Source: Nocardioides sp. URHA0020 (GTDB lineage Bacteria > Actinomycetota > Actinomycetes > Propionibacteriales > Nocardioidaceae). From it: a DNA stretch of 64,000 nt. Positions 1 through 7,572 of the stretch are shown piece after piece (position 1 is the first letter of the stretch; the number at the start of each line of letters is the position of its first letter). The DNA lies in assembly GCF_000620705.1 (NCBI RefSeq), contig NZ_KK211172.1:1-64000 (forward strand), in the 5' to 3' direction. A program made the position numbers and the translations under genes. The notes beneath the pieces were generated by a model that did not search any database, was not told the DNA's origin, and was given only the letters and a program-made list of their open reading frames with translations.

Positions 1-15
1 TGTGATGTCCGGCCA
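1..15. repeat. Left terminal inverted repeat of the IS481-family element
   Basis: TGTGATGTCCGGCCA at the window start matches the inverted right end (TGTGATGCCCAGGCA) at 12 of 15 positions. Confidence 0.7.
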
Positions 16-995
16 GGTTGTCCAACCGGGTGATGGGTGGTTGGCCGCCGAGTGCTGAGTGGGGCCGATGGTGGTTGTACTGGTGGATCCATCCTGCCAG
101 GGCCGCTCGGCGGGCGTTCTCGGATGTGTAGAGCTTCTTGTAGGCCCAGCCGTCGGCCATGGTGCGGTGGAGTCTCTCGATCTTCCCGTTGGTCTGCGGG
201 CGACGGGGTCGAGTTCTCTTGTGTTTGATCTCGAGCTCTTGGCAGGTGTCGCGCCACAGGTGTGAGATGTAGGCCGAGCCGTTGTCCGACATGACCCGCT
301 CTACGTTGACGCCTCGTTCGGCGAACCACGCGATCGCTCGGTAGAGGACTCCGACCGCGGTGACGGCCTTCTCGTCGTCGTGGCACTCGGCGTAGGCCAG
401 GCGGGTGTAGTCGTCGATGACGGTGTGCACGAAGCAGGTCCCCATCGACACGTCGTAGCGGTGGGTCTTCTTCCCGGTCCGGTTCCGGGTCGAGCGACGG
501 TTCACGTTGCCCCGGTTCACCCCGACGAAGCGCCAGCCGCCACCATCGGGGATGTTGCCGAACTTCGTGGTGTCGACATGGAGCAGCTCCCCGGGCCGGG
601 ACCGCTCGTAGCGTCGCGCTGGTTCACCGGTGGTCCGGTCGATGTAGGTGAGCCGGTTGAGCCGGCAGCGGACCAGGACCGCGTGCACGGTCGAGGCTGG
701 CATGCCGAGCTTCGCGCCGATCTGGACCGGTCCGAGGCGTTGCTTCCACCGCAGGTGCACGATCTTGCGCACCACCGGCGGCGGTGTCTTGGCGTGCTGG
801 GTGTGGCGGGCCGAGGACCGGTCGTTCATCCCGGCGATGCCCTCGTCACGGTAGCGGCTCGCCCACTTGTCCGCGGTGCGCCACGAGACGTTGAAGAACT
901 CAGCCGCACGAGACGGTGGCCAACCGTCCTCAACGATCAACCTGGCCAGCCGCAGGCGGTGTCTGGGAGTCAGAGCAGCATTAACGTGGGACACG
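1..995 (-). CDS. IS481-family DDE transposase (3' end outside window)
   Basis: The frame is open from a GTG at 995 to the window edge, giving 331 residues without a stop, close to the usual family length. The start is set by an AGGAGG box 5 nt upstream. An N-terminal helix-turn-helix region (about residues 15-110) binds DNA. The integrase core follows, with catalytic D141 (LHVDTTKFG), D237 (MSDNGSAY) and E273 (TNGKIERLH); 35 residues separate the last two, as in DD35E enzymes. The C-terminus NHHRPHSALGGQPPITR is typical of IS481. The enzyme cuts and joins the element ends. It looks intact apart from the missing last codons. Confidence 0.9.
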
Positions 996-1053
996 AAGGC
1001 CTCCTGGGTGGGAGCGGTTCCTAGATAGCTCCACTCCACACCGGGAGGCCTTC
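996..1053 (-). promoter_or_regulatory. Hairpin masking the transposase ribosome binding site
   Basis: GAAGGCCTCC at 996-1005 is exactly complementary to GGAGGCCTTC at 1044-1053, with a 38-nt loop. In the mRNA the 3' arm contains the AGGAGG box and ends next to the GTG start. A transcript entering from outside the element would fold and hide the start. An internal promoter whose transcript begins inside the loop would leave it free. Such anti-read-through hairpins are known for other insertion sequences (IS10, IS50). The role here is inferred from the pairing. Confidence 0.55.
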
Positions 1054-1090
1054 ACCCATCTACGGGTTCGCCGTACCCGATCGCACAACG

Positions 1091-1105
1091 TGCCTGGGCA
1101 TCACA
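1091..1105. repeat. Right terminal inverted repeat of the IS481-family element
   Basis: The complement of this stretch reads TGTGATGCCCAGGCA and pairs with the left terminus at 1-15. It lies about 95 bp upstream of the transposase start, a normal distance for this family. Confidence 0.7.
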
Positions 1106-1128
1106 ACTAACCGGTCAGGCCGATCATC

Positions 1129-1147
1129 GAGACGCACGTTCATGCCG
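1129..1147 (+). repeat. 19-bp interspersed repeat, copy 1
   Basis: GAGACGCACGTTCATGCCG lies between the IS right end and the 199-aa gene at 1277. A related tail with TGCCGATGACCGG follows at 1171-1182. It is one of six same-orientation copies found only in gaps of the 1.1-4.0 kb region. Confidence 0.6.
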
Positions 1148-1276
1148 CGCGGACAGTGCGCTTCAGAAGTGCCGATGACCGGTCGACTCGAGCAGGATGA
1201 CGCCGTTGCCCCCTACGGCGATGGCGTGTGATGTTCGAGCCCCGTCCCGCGCCATCGGCGACTTCGCGTTCGACCG

Positions 1277-1876
1277 CTATTGCGGTGGCGGCGGTAGACC
1301 TTGACATACGTCAGATGTACGTGCGGCACACGAGTGCGTCTCAAAGGGCACGAATAGTTTGGACTGCGACTTGCCCACGGTGTACTGGATGACGAAACCT
1401 GACGACTTCGTATCCTTATTGCCCGCCGCAATGTCTAGGACAAGCTCGTAGAAGCGACCGGTTCGGTTGCACGGCGTCGTGAGTTCGATACCGGGACTTG
1501 CAGTGAGACCGTTCTCCGAGAGGTCGCCCTGCGCGTCGCCGATCATGATTCCACCGGTTCGTTCTGGGTTCTCGCGGACAGCGAAAGCTGCGACATCGAG
1601 GTCGCCGTCCGTCGCGCTGACGTCGTCGACGACGACCGGGGTCGCGTCCGCTGGGCAGATAGGAATGGATCCTAAGAGCCAATGTGACCGCGGCGCGACA
1701 CTGATAGCTTCCTCGAGCCCCGCCGAGAGCGGCCCGCCGGGAAGGACCAAGCCGGCTTTCGTAGAGCCAGTCGACTCGCTCGCTTCCGGATCAGAGCCGT
1801 TGAGCAGGGTTGCGGCCACAGCAAGGCCGAGCAGAGAAATTTGTGCCCTAACTGCTCGGTCGCGCCGGCCTTTCAC
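1277..1876 (-). CDS. Hypothetical exported protein, 199 aa
   Basis: I do not recognise a family. The N-terminus has an arginine-rich start followed by a hydrophobic stretch (about residues 12-26) that could be a signal peptide or a membrane anchor. The mature part contains cysteines in CPAD, TPCNRT, HSCAAR and DVCQG, which could form disulfides outside the cell. The amino-acid mix is natural and codon use is less GC-biased than in the core genes to the right. The gene stands alone between repeat copies 1 and 2. The opposite-strand frame at 1467-1970 looks like a shadow. Confidence 0.6.
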   Translation of the reverse strand: MKGRRDRAVRAQISLLGLAVAATLLNGSDPEASESTGSTKAGLVLPGGPLSAGLEEAISVAPRSHWLLGSIPICPADATPVVVDDVSATDGDLDVAAFAVRENPERTGGIMIGDAQGDLSENGLTASPGIELTTPCNRTGRFYELVLDIAAGNKDTKSSGFVIQYTVGKSQSKLFVPFETHSCAARTSDVCQGLPPPPQ

Positions 1877-2023
1877 TTCGTTCGCCGTGCGTCTACGCGG
1901 GACGACTGCAGAGGGGTCTCTCTACGCTTCTTGCGACCCAAGGGATTCTTCCCACTCTCCGAGTTGCTGAAGCCGAGATCGTTGCATATTCCCGACCGCA
2001 GGGACGTCGATTCAGACATCAGT

Positions 2024-2042
2024 GAAACGCACGCATCTGCCG
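2024..2042 (+). repeat. 19-bp interspersed repeat, copy 2
   Basis: GAAACGCACGCATCTGCCG lies in the 218-bp gap between the genes at 1277-1876 and 2095-2514. A tail with TGCCGATGACAGG (2096-2108) overlaps the start codon of the next gene. Confidence 0.6.
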
Positions 2043-2094
2043 CCGTAGCTTCGGCTCGAAGGACGCACCCTCAAACCGCTGATGGTGCGCGGTC

Positions 2095-2514
2095 ATGCCG
2101 ATGACAGGGCGCATCAGTCATCCTGGCGATGTGGACCTTTCGAAGTACTACCAGCGTCTGGTGCGAGACCTCGACGGATGGTCCTCGGCGTCACAACTGG
2201 CGCCGGGGCGTATTCGAGTGTCGGTCCCGCAAGCCGGTGGTGGGCGCCGAACGGTGGTGATCGTGATGACGCCAGCTGAATGGGAGAGCATGTTCAGCGT
2301 CGCGCACGGAAGTGTCGACTCGGCCTTCGACCGGGTGAAGCAGACCTTGCTTTCGATGAAGCCTCACGAGGGCTTTGCGGTCTACGCCGACTACGGCCTG
2401 GAGCCATCCACGACCGAGACTCTGCCGGAGCCTGACCTGCCCGAACCTGGAAGCGGGAAGTGGGTGGCATACGGCCGACACGGGGACGAGGCACGCGACA
2501 ATGGCGACCGCTGA
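2095..2514 (+). CDS. Hypothetical protein, 139 aa
   Basis: No family is recognised. The protein is soluble, with no signal peptide or membrane segment. The middle has a strand-like stretch (RIRVSVPQAGGGRRTVVIVMTP) followed by helices, and the C-terminus is acidic and proline-rich. The start is uncertain: ATG 2095 lies inside the tail of repeat copy 2, and a second in-frame ATG at 2101 is equally possible. The gene sits alone between repeat copies 2 and 3. Confidence 0.55.
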   Translation: MPMTGRISHPGDVDLSKYYQRLVRDLDGWSSASQLAPGRIRVSVPQAGGGRRTVVIVMTPAEWESMFSVAHGSVDSAFDRVKQTLLSMKPHEGFAVYADYGLEPSTTETLPEPDLPEPGSGKWVAYGRHGDEARDNGDR

Positions 2515-2549
2515 CAGAGGTCATGCGAGCCGTGGCGTCTGGTGTCACA

Positions 2550-2568
2550 GAGACGTGCGCTCAAGCCG
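2550..2568 (+). repeat. 19-bp interspersed repeat, copy 3 (compact)
   Basis: GAGACGTGCGCTCAAGCCG, followed directly by ATGACCGG, joins the head and tail parts of the repeat. It lies in the 70-bp gap between convergent genes ending at 2514 and 2585. Confidence 0.5.
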
Positions 2569-2584
2569 ATGACCGGTGGTTCAG

Positions 2585-3067
2585 TCAAAGTGCAGCGACG
2601 TGGTTCCGCACCACAGCGCGCATCTCCCGCTCGACGGCATCGCGGTCGTCGGGCGTGGTCAGATGATCGCGCTGATCCAGCATGGTGACGAGGGCACGGT
2701 CGAGGGGACCTTGGTCGTCCCACGCGGGAATCCGAGCGTAGAACGGCCCCTCGAAGAAGTGGATTGCGAGGTTCCAGTAGCCGGACGCGCGCAGCAGGAC
2801 CCGGTACTCCGAGTCTTCGTCTTGGGTGACCGGCACGTCGATGCGGTGTTCAGAGAGCATCGCCCGTACGAGCGGCTCAGAGTCGTTGCCCAGACTGTCG
2901 CGGCTCAAGGCTGCAACCTTCACCGTCGCCTCGCCCGTGAACCCCGACTCCACGAGGTCCTCTGCGACCGCTACTGGTTCGTCAACCCGAAGGCCAGTGG
3001 GAAGGATGAAGTCGACTGCCACGCGATGTAGGCGAGCATCGAGGTCGGGTCGAAGGGTCTCAGTCAC
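2585..3067 (-). CDS. Hypothetical protein, about 160 aa
   Basis: No family is recognised. The protein is soluble and rich in charged residues. The frame stays open up to an ATG at 3283, but that extension would overlap the membrane-protein gene 3117-3449 by about 170 bp and reads as arginine-rich noise. I therefore place the start at GTG 3067 (VTETLRPDLDARL), 50 bp after the upstream stop. The gene probably shares a transcript with 3117-3449. The ribosome site is weak, so the start is uncertain. Confidence 0.55.
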   Translation of the reverse strand: MTETLRPDLDARLHRVAVDFILPTGLRVDEPVAVAEDLVESGFTGEATVKVAALSRDSLGNDSEPLVRAMLSEHRIDVPVTQDEDSEYRVLLRASGYWNLAIHFFEGPFYARIPAWDDQGPLDRALVTMLDQRDHLTTPDDRDAVEREMRAVVRNHVAAL

Positions 3068-3116
3068 CTGCCGGATCCGCTCACCAGAATCGCACTCATC
3101 TGCCGCTCTGGCGCGG

Positions 3117-3449
3117 TCAGTTGGCGGCTGCGTCCCCGCGAACGAATAGCACCCCGGCAGCGACAGCGAGCAACACGGCACCCGCGCCGCTCGCGACCCC
3201 CCACTTGAAGCGGGTCTCACCCGCATCGATGCACGCAGCCTCGACCTGGTCCGCATCCGGGGGCGGCTCGCCACCAGGCACATTGTCTGGTTCGTTGAGT
3301 GCAGTGTCGTAAGGCGCAGTGCACGTGTACATGCCCATGCTCACGCTTTTGACGCTGGGGTTGTGCAGCAGCAACCACATACCCGCGACGGCGAAGACCG
3401 CCGACAGGGCCCCAAGCAGGGCGAGAAGAAGGCGACGCGTCCGGTGCAC
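3117..3449 (-). CDS. Small two-pass membrane protein, 110 aa
   Basis: No family is recognised. The first hydrophobic segment is at about residues 7-29 and the second at about 87-104. The loop between them is about 55 residues, acidic and proline-rich, with two cysteines (MYTCTAPY and EAACID), and probably faces outside. The gene is followed on the same strand by the 160-aa gene at 2585-3067, and the two lie together between repeat copies 3 and 4. Confidence 0.6.
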   Translation of the reverse strand: MHRTRRLLLALLGALSAVFAVAGMWLLLHNPSVKSVSMGMYTCTAPYDTALNEPDNVPGGEPPPDADQVEAACIDAGETRFKWGVASGAGAVLLAVAAGVLFVRGDAAAN

Positions 3450-3474
3450 CCGCGAACCCTATCGGCGACGTTCG

Positions 3475-3493
3475 GAGACGCACGCTCATGCCC
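3475..3493 (+). repeat. 19-bp interspersed repeat, copy 4
   Basis: GAGACGCACGCTCATGCCC lies just upstream of the start of the 110-aa membrane-protein gene, on the opposite strand to it. Confidence 0.6.
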
Positions 3494-3542
3494 AGATAGC
3501 GCGCGCTGCGGCCCTCCGGACATCCCGCGCGGCGTGCGCTCG

Positions 3543-3561
3543 AAGACGCACGCTTCTGCCG
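3543..3561 (+). repeat. 19-bp interspersed repeat, copy 5
   Basis: AAGACGCACGCTTCTGCCG is preceded by GTGCGCT (3534-3540) and followed by CTGACTGG, so it carries both head-like and tail-like parts. It is 68 bp from copy 4 in the same gap. Confidence 0.6.
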
Positions 3562-3620
3562 CTGACTGGTTCGATCGGACCTGCCGATGAGAAGTTGGTC
3601 CATGAGCCGGAGCCTCAGGT

Positions 3621-3893
3621 TTGAGCCCGCTGGCGCAGAATGGTCTCTACATTGACGGCGTGGCTCTTGACCCCTCCGCCGAGTACGAGCGCGTCAGTGA
3701 AAAGTATGCGTCTGTGCGAGCGTCGGATCTTGTTCTCTACATGGCCGCAGCCGCCGTCCTGAGCGGTGTCAGCCTCGTCCGCGAGGTCAGTTGGGTCTTC
3801 TTCGCGGGCATCGTGGCGGCGATCATCGCGTGGGAATCGACCAAGTTCAGGCTCCGTCGAAACGCGCGCTACTTCGCAGACAGCGGACGGTGA
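3621..3893 (+). CDS. Hypothetical membrane protein, up to 90 aa
   Basis: No family is recognised. The protein has a soluble N-terminal part with a short helix (SAEYERVSEKYASVRASD), then two closely spaced hydrophobic segments at about residues 38-51 and 57-70, then a basic tail. This is a hairpin membrane topology with both ends inside. The start is uncertain: TTG 3621 gives 90 residues, and the in-frame GTG at 3660 would give 77. The gene is alone between repeat copies 5 and 6. Confidence 0.5.
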   Translation: MSPLAQNGLYIDGVALDPSAEYERVSEKYASVRASDLVLYMAAAAVLSGVSLVREVSWVFFAGIVAAIIAWESTKFRLRRNARYFADSGR

Positions 3894-3938
3894 GCGCAGC
3901 CGTTCAGGACTGCGCCCAACGTCCGTGGCGTGAGCTCG

Positions 3939-3957
3939 GAGACGTACGCATCTGCCG
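3939..3957 (+). repeat. 19-bp interspersed repeat, copy 6
   Basis: GAGACGTACGCATCTGCCG lies in the 142-bp gap between convergent genes ending at 3893 and 4036. No further copy is seen to the right, so the array ends before the helicase gene. Confidence 0.6.
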
Positions 3958-4035
3958 CGTTCCGCTTCGTCGTGCCGAAGGATCCGGATCCTTCTCAGTC
4001 CAGCCATGTCCACCAATTTGAGCTCTGCTCGCGCC

Positions 4036-4293
4036 CTACGGGCAGTAGACGAGTCCAGGGTTGGATCCCAGTTCCCGCCTGATTCGACGCACAAGACGCG
4101 CGGCCTGTGCGTCGTGGGCAGGTTCCCCCGATTCGATCGGCCACGCACGAGCCCACGCCACGATGTCCGAGATCAGGTCAGGGCTTAGAAGTAGACCGAG
4201 CCCCTGCTCGAACTGCTCACGATTGCTGAACATGAGTCCATGCTCATCCCACAGAGGGACGTCCACTGAGTCCTCGCCCATGAATCGGATCAT
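4036..4293 (-). CDS. Hypothetical protein, 85 aa
   Basis: No family is recognised. The start is ATG 4293 (MIRFMGEDSVDVPLWDEHG). The frame extends upstream to 4590 but there it turns into arginine/proline-rich noise antisense to the helicase gene. The protein is soluble, with acidic and tryptophan-containing N-terminal strands followed by helices. It ends with a basic stretch (RLVRRIRREL) and LVYCP. It is the last gene of the small-gene array. Confidence 0.55.
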   Translation of the reverse strand: MIRFMGEDSVDVPLWDEHGLMFSNREQFEQGLGLLLSPDLISDIVAWARAWPIESGEPAHDAQAARLVRRIRRELGSNPGLVYCP

Positions 4294-4380
4294 GGGTCCA
4301 GATTGCCCGATCCGGCAGCGCTGCCACGGACGCGGGCGAGCCGGCCGTGCTCCAGGTCGAAGCCCCGGTAGCGTCCTGGG

Positions 4381-6114
4381 GTGGCCAGTCCTCGTCGATC
4401 CGGTGCGCGTGGACGCCGCCAGACCCCGCGCCGCAGCGGGACCCGTCAGCCGCCGCGGCCCTTGCCCGTCGCCGGGCCGGGCGAGCGGCTGTGGGTGCTC
4501 GACGTCCCGTACGCGACGCAGGTCGACGGCGCCACCTGGCATCCGGCCGTCAGGACCCACCTGTACGTCGGGCGCGCGCTGCCCGAGCACCTCGTGCCCT
4601 ACGCGCCGGGGCCGTACACACTAGGGCGGTTCATCGAGAGCACCCTCAACCCCGGACATCCGACGCCCAACCCCGAGCCGACCGACGAGCTCGAGCCCCG
4701 CAGGATCCAGTTCGAAGCGGCTGATGCGATAGCGGCACGCGCCGCGGCGGGCGGACGGCAGTTCCTGCTGGCCGACGAGCCCGGCGTCGGCAAGACGATC
4801 GCCGCGGTGCTCGGAGCGACGGCGGTGGGCGACCTGCGCGAGGCGCGGCGAGTGCTCGTCATCGCAGACCGGCCCGCCGCGATCACGATCGGCCACTGGT
4901 GCCGCACCATCGCGGCGCTGGGCGACGGCGGTCTCGAATGGGTCGTGATCACCTGGGACCGGCTGGAGAAGGTCAAGGACCACACGTGGGACGTGATCAT
5001 CGCCGACGAGGCCCACGCCCTGCGACGTACGACGACGAAGCGCTGGAAGCACTGGGTGCGAATCTCGGGTCACGGACGGCCGCACGACAAGGCGCCGTTC
5101 GTCATCGCGACGACCGCGACCCCCGGCCACACACCGCTGGAGCTGCCCTACCTCGCCCCGGCCTATGCCCAGGTGCTCGGCGAGCCGATGCAGGAGTGGA
5201 CCTCTGCGACGCAGCCCGGGGGCGCGTTCGCCACGGCCCTCGAGCGCCACGGCGTCGGGGTGGAGCAGGGACGCTACGGCGCGACGTGGACCGCCGATCC
5301 GGCTCGGCGGGCCGCGGACCTCAAGCTGGTCCGCGGCTGGCTCGACGAGGAGAGGCCGCCGGCCATGCTGCACCGCGCTGCCCCGTGGGGCCCGGTGCCG
5401 ATCTCCGGCATGCCCGTGGCACTCACGCCGGCCGAGCGCACGGCGTACGAAGCGGAGTGGGGCGAGTTCTGCCGTGAGATGGACCTCGCCCGACGCGGCC
5501 GCAACATCGCGAAGGGCCGAGCCGCGCTGCTGCGCTTCCGGCAGAAGGCCGGTCTCATCCGCGTCGACTCGACGGTCGACTGGATTGCCCAGCAGGTCCA
5601 GGCGGAGCGGCAGGTGGCGTGCTCGGTCGAGTTCGTCGCGACCGCCGCCGACCCCATCGCCGATCGGCTGCGTGACTCCGGCATCGACGTGGCCACGATC
5701 TACGGCCGCGACCGGTTCGACCCCGAGGCTGAGCGGCTCCGGTTCCAGACCGGGCAGGCGAAGGTCTGCGTCTTCACCACGGTCGCCTCGATCAGCCTGC
5801 ACGCCGGCGAGACCCTCACCGACGGCCGCCGCGCGAGCTCCGAACCTCGGGTCGGCGTCTTCCACCAGGCCCGCTTCTCCGGCATCGCCGGCCGGCAGGT
5901 GACCGGCCGCACCCACCGCGACCACCAGGTCTCGCCGTGGCACATCGCGTACGCCGAGGGCACCGTCGAGGAGCAGGTCGGCAGGGTCATGGTGGAGCGC
6001 ATCGCCGCCGCATCCGACACGGTCGGATCCGACACCACCGGCCTCACCGCCCTCGCCGAGCTCCTCGGGGCCGACTGGCTGCCCGCCACGACCTTGACCG
6101 AGGACGTCGTCTGA
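4381..6114 (+). CDS. SF2/SNF2-like DEAD/DEAH-box helicase, 577 aa
   Basis: The gene starts at GTG 4381. Walker A is at about residues 133-140 (EPGVGKT), motif II is DEAH at 209-212 (IIADEAH), motif III is TTATPG, and the C-terminal RecA lobe ends with the Q..GR.HR-type motif VI (QVTGRTHRDHQ). All ATPase motifs are present. Residues about 36-80 (DVPYAT..GATWHPAVRTHLYVG) resemble the small DUF5710-like domain seen beside DNA-processing domains. Related single helicases occur in actinophages and actinobacterial islands. No nuclease or methylase partner is adjacent, so the substrate is unknown. It probably translocates on DNA. Confidence 0.75.
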   Translation: MASPRRSGARGRRQTPRRSGTRQPPRPLPVAGPGERLWVLDVPYATQVDGATWHPAVRTHLYVGRALPEHLVPYAPGPYTLGRFIESTLNPGHPTPNPEPTDELEPRRIQFEAADAIAARAAAGGRQFLLADEPGVGKTIAAVLGATAVGDLREARRVLVIADRPAAITIGHWCRTIAALGDGGLEWVVITWDRLEKVKDHTWDVIIADEAHALRRTTTKRWKHWVRISGHGRPHDKAPFVIATTATPGHTPLELPYLAPAYAQVLGEPMQEWTSATQPGGAFATALERHGVGVEQGRYGATWTADPARRAADLKLVRGWLDEERPPAMLHRAAPWGPVPISGMPVALTPAERTAYEAEWGEFCREMDLARRGRNIAKGRAALLRFRQKAGLIRVDSTVDWIAQQVQAERQVACSVEFVATAADPIADRLRDSGIDVATIYGRDRFDPEAERLRFQTGQAKVCVFTTVASISLHAGETLTDGRRASSEPRVGVFHQARFSGIAGRQVTGRTHRDHQVSPWHIAYAEGTVEEQVGRVMVERIAAASDTVGSDTTGLTALAELLGADWLPATTLTEDVV

Positions 6115-6195
6115 CCGCTCGGCTCGAGCGAGGCACACCGGCCACGTGAAGCAACCTGCGCAGCGGGCAGCTGCGCGGGTCCGACGGACGCCGGC

Positions 6196-7563
6196 CTACC
6201 TCGCTGCCGCCTCGCGCCCGACGACCTTGGCCAGCCGCTGGTCCAGTGCCTCGGCAGCGTCGAGTGACACGAGCAGCTTCGAGGCCCACTCGGGCGGCGG
6301 GTCCGGGATCGGGTGCCTGACCACGACCTTCTCGATCGCCCGGTAGCGCTCGAGCAGCTCCTTGATGATGTCGGCGAGGGTGGGTGCCTTGGTCAGGTAG
6401 ATCGAGGCCCCACACCCGGTCGGCGAGTCGCCGTACTGCGGGTCGTCGTAGGAGTTCGGGTAGAAGTACGCGTCGGAGTAGTTGAACGCCTCGCGGGCGC
6501 TGACGCGCCCGTTGCCGTTGGCGTCCGGCTGGTGGGCGAGGCTCGCGCCGTACGCCGTCGAGCCGTGGACGGCCTCGAACCAGGTCTGAGCCCACTGGTC
6601 GAAGTGGGCGGCCCCGGCGCTCACCTTGTCGGCGGGTACGGCGCTCGCGAAGGAGGTGCGCGCGGCGCGGCTGTGGTCGAGCGTGGGCTGCAGGAAGGCG
6701 CCCGAGTAGCACTGCTCCATCGTCACCACGAGGGTGCCGAAGGCATCCATCCCGTCCAGCATCGTCGACCACTCCGACGGCGTGACGACGCCCGAGTTGT
6801 CGATGCACAGACCGCTCGTGGAGCCGTGGTTGTTGGTGTGCACGAAGAGCAGGCTGTCGTCGTCCATGCGGGCGTTGATCTCGGCGAGCGTCGACTCGAG
6901 GTTGGCCTGGGTGGCCGCGGCGTGGACCTGCATCTCGTACGCCGTGCCGTCGCCGACCCAGGTCGCCATGTCGGCGCCGGAGTAGTCCGTCGAGCCGATC
7001 GTCCCGTCGTAGCAGAGCACGTAGATGTTCGACGCCTTGAAGCCGAACCTGTGGCGCAGGATCCGGTAGGCGAACTCGGTGTCCTCGACGTGGCGGCGGT
7101 TGCTGATCTGGCTGGTCCACAGCAGCGCGAAGCGGTTGTCGTCCACGAGCCACGGGAAGTGGTGCAGCGATCCCCAGTCGATCCGGCCGTACACCGACGG
7201 CAGGGTGTCGGACTGCCGGAGCGGCTCGTGGAAGTAGTCGGGACGCAGCACCCGGTCGGAGACCTCGGGCGGGAACTCGGCGTGCGCCGTGCCGATCAGG
7301 GAGCCGTCCTCGGGCGAGTGGAAGAGGTAGCGGCACGGGTGGCCGAAGTTGGCGCCCGGCATCTGGTCCTCGAACACGACGATCGAGTCGTGCGGCACCA
7401 CGATCTCCCGGTCGACCAGCCGGAGCACGTGACCGCGGGGCAGGGCGCGCGGCACCACTCCGAGGTGGTGCGCGGCGGCCCGCTCGGGCGTGATCGCGGC
7501 GAACGCCTCGGCGCGGGCGCGCTCGAAGACCCGCTTGTTGGGCTTCCTCAGGTACGTGGCCAT
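6196..7563 (-). CDS. Caspase/legumain-like (clan CD, C13-type) cysteine protease, 455 aa
   Basis: The core at about residues 140-390 has the clan CD dyad. The His is in VHTNNHG (H246) and the Cys in TMEQCYSGAF (C285), matching the HG and CYSG motifs of C13 and caspase-like proteases. Residues 347-358 (DANGNGRVSARE) form an EF-hand-like calcium loop. The N-terminal 100 residues carry the block FEDQMPGANFGHPCRY (64-79), also found in the upstream protein 7573-7923, and may be a pro- or regulatory domain. There is no signal peptide, so it is probably cytoplasmic. The start has a TAGGAG box that overlaps the upstream stop codon, which suggests coupled translation. Substrates are unknown; an arginine/lysine or Asn/Asp preference cannot be decided from sequence. 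Confidence 0.75.
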   Translation of the reverse strand: MATYLRKPNKRVFERARAEAFAAITPERAAAHHLGVVPRALPRGHVLRLVDREIVVPHDSIVVFEDQMPGANFGHPCRYLFHSPEDGSLIGTAHAEFPPEVSDRVLRPDYFHEPLRQSDTLPSVYGRIDWGSLHHFPWLVDDNRFALLWTSQISNRRHVEDTEFAYRILRHRFGFKASNIYVLCYDGTIGSTDYSGADMATWVGDGTAYEMQVHAAATQANLESTLAEINARMDDDSLLFVHTNNHGSTSGLCIDNSGVVTPSEWSTMLDGMDAFGTLVVTMEQCYSGAFLQPTLDHSRAARTSFASAVPADKVSAGAAHFDQWAQTWFEAVHGSTAYGASLAHQPDANGNGRVSAREAFNYSDAYFYPNSYDDPQYGDSPTGCGASIYLTKAPTLADIIKELLERYRAIEKVVVRHPIPDPPPEWASKLLVSLDAAEALDQRLAKVVGREAAAR

Positions 7564-7572
7564 GATCTGCTC

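Larger units (their letters stand above)
1..1105 (-). mobile_element. IS481-family insertion sequence (left edge at window start)
   Basis: The element contains one transposase gene on the minus strand and is bounded by imperfect terminal inverted repeats. The left repeat is at 1-15 and the right repeat at 1091-1105; read inward, both begin TGTGATG and match at 12 of 15 positions. The size of about 1.1 kb and the DD35E transposase fit family IS481. The true left end may lie at base 1 or a few bases outside, because the transposase stop codon is not inside the window. No target duplication can be checked for the same reason. Confidence 0.85.

Noticed and set aside
1..1024. Plus-strand frames in the first kilobase, for example 380-1024
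   Set aside because: They are antisense to the IS481-type transposase, whose DD35E residues and ribosome site are clear on the minus strand.
3068..3283. N-terminal extension of the 160-aa gene to ATG 3283
   Set aside because: It would overlap a convincing two-pass membrane-protein gene by about 170 bp and reads as arginine-rich noise.
1129..3957. CRISPR array or classical integron attC sites
   Set aside because: The repeats are not regularly spaced and the intervals encode genes, so it is not CRISPR. The sequence lacks the attC GTTRRRY/RYYYAAC ends.
4294..4590. N-terminal extension of the 85-aa gene to 4590
   Set aside because: The added part is antisense to the helicase gene and is Arg/Pro/Gly-rich without features. 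ATG 4293 is the natural start.
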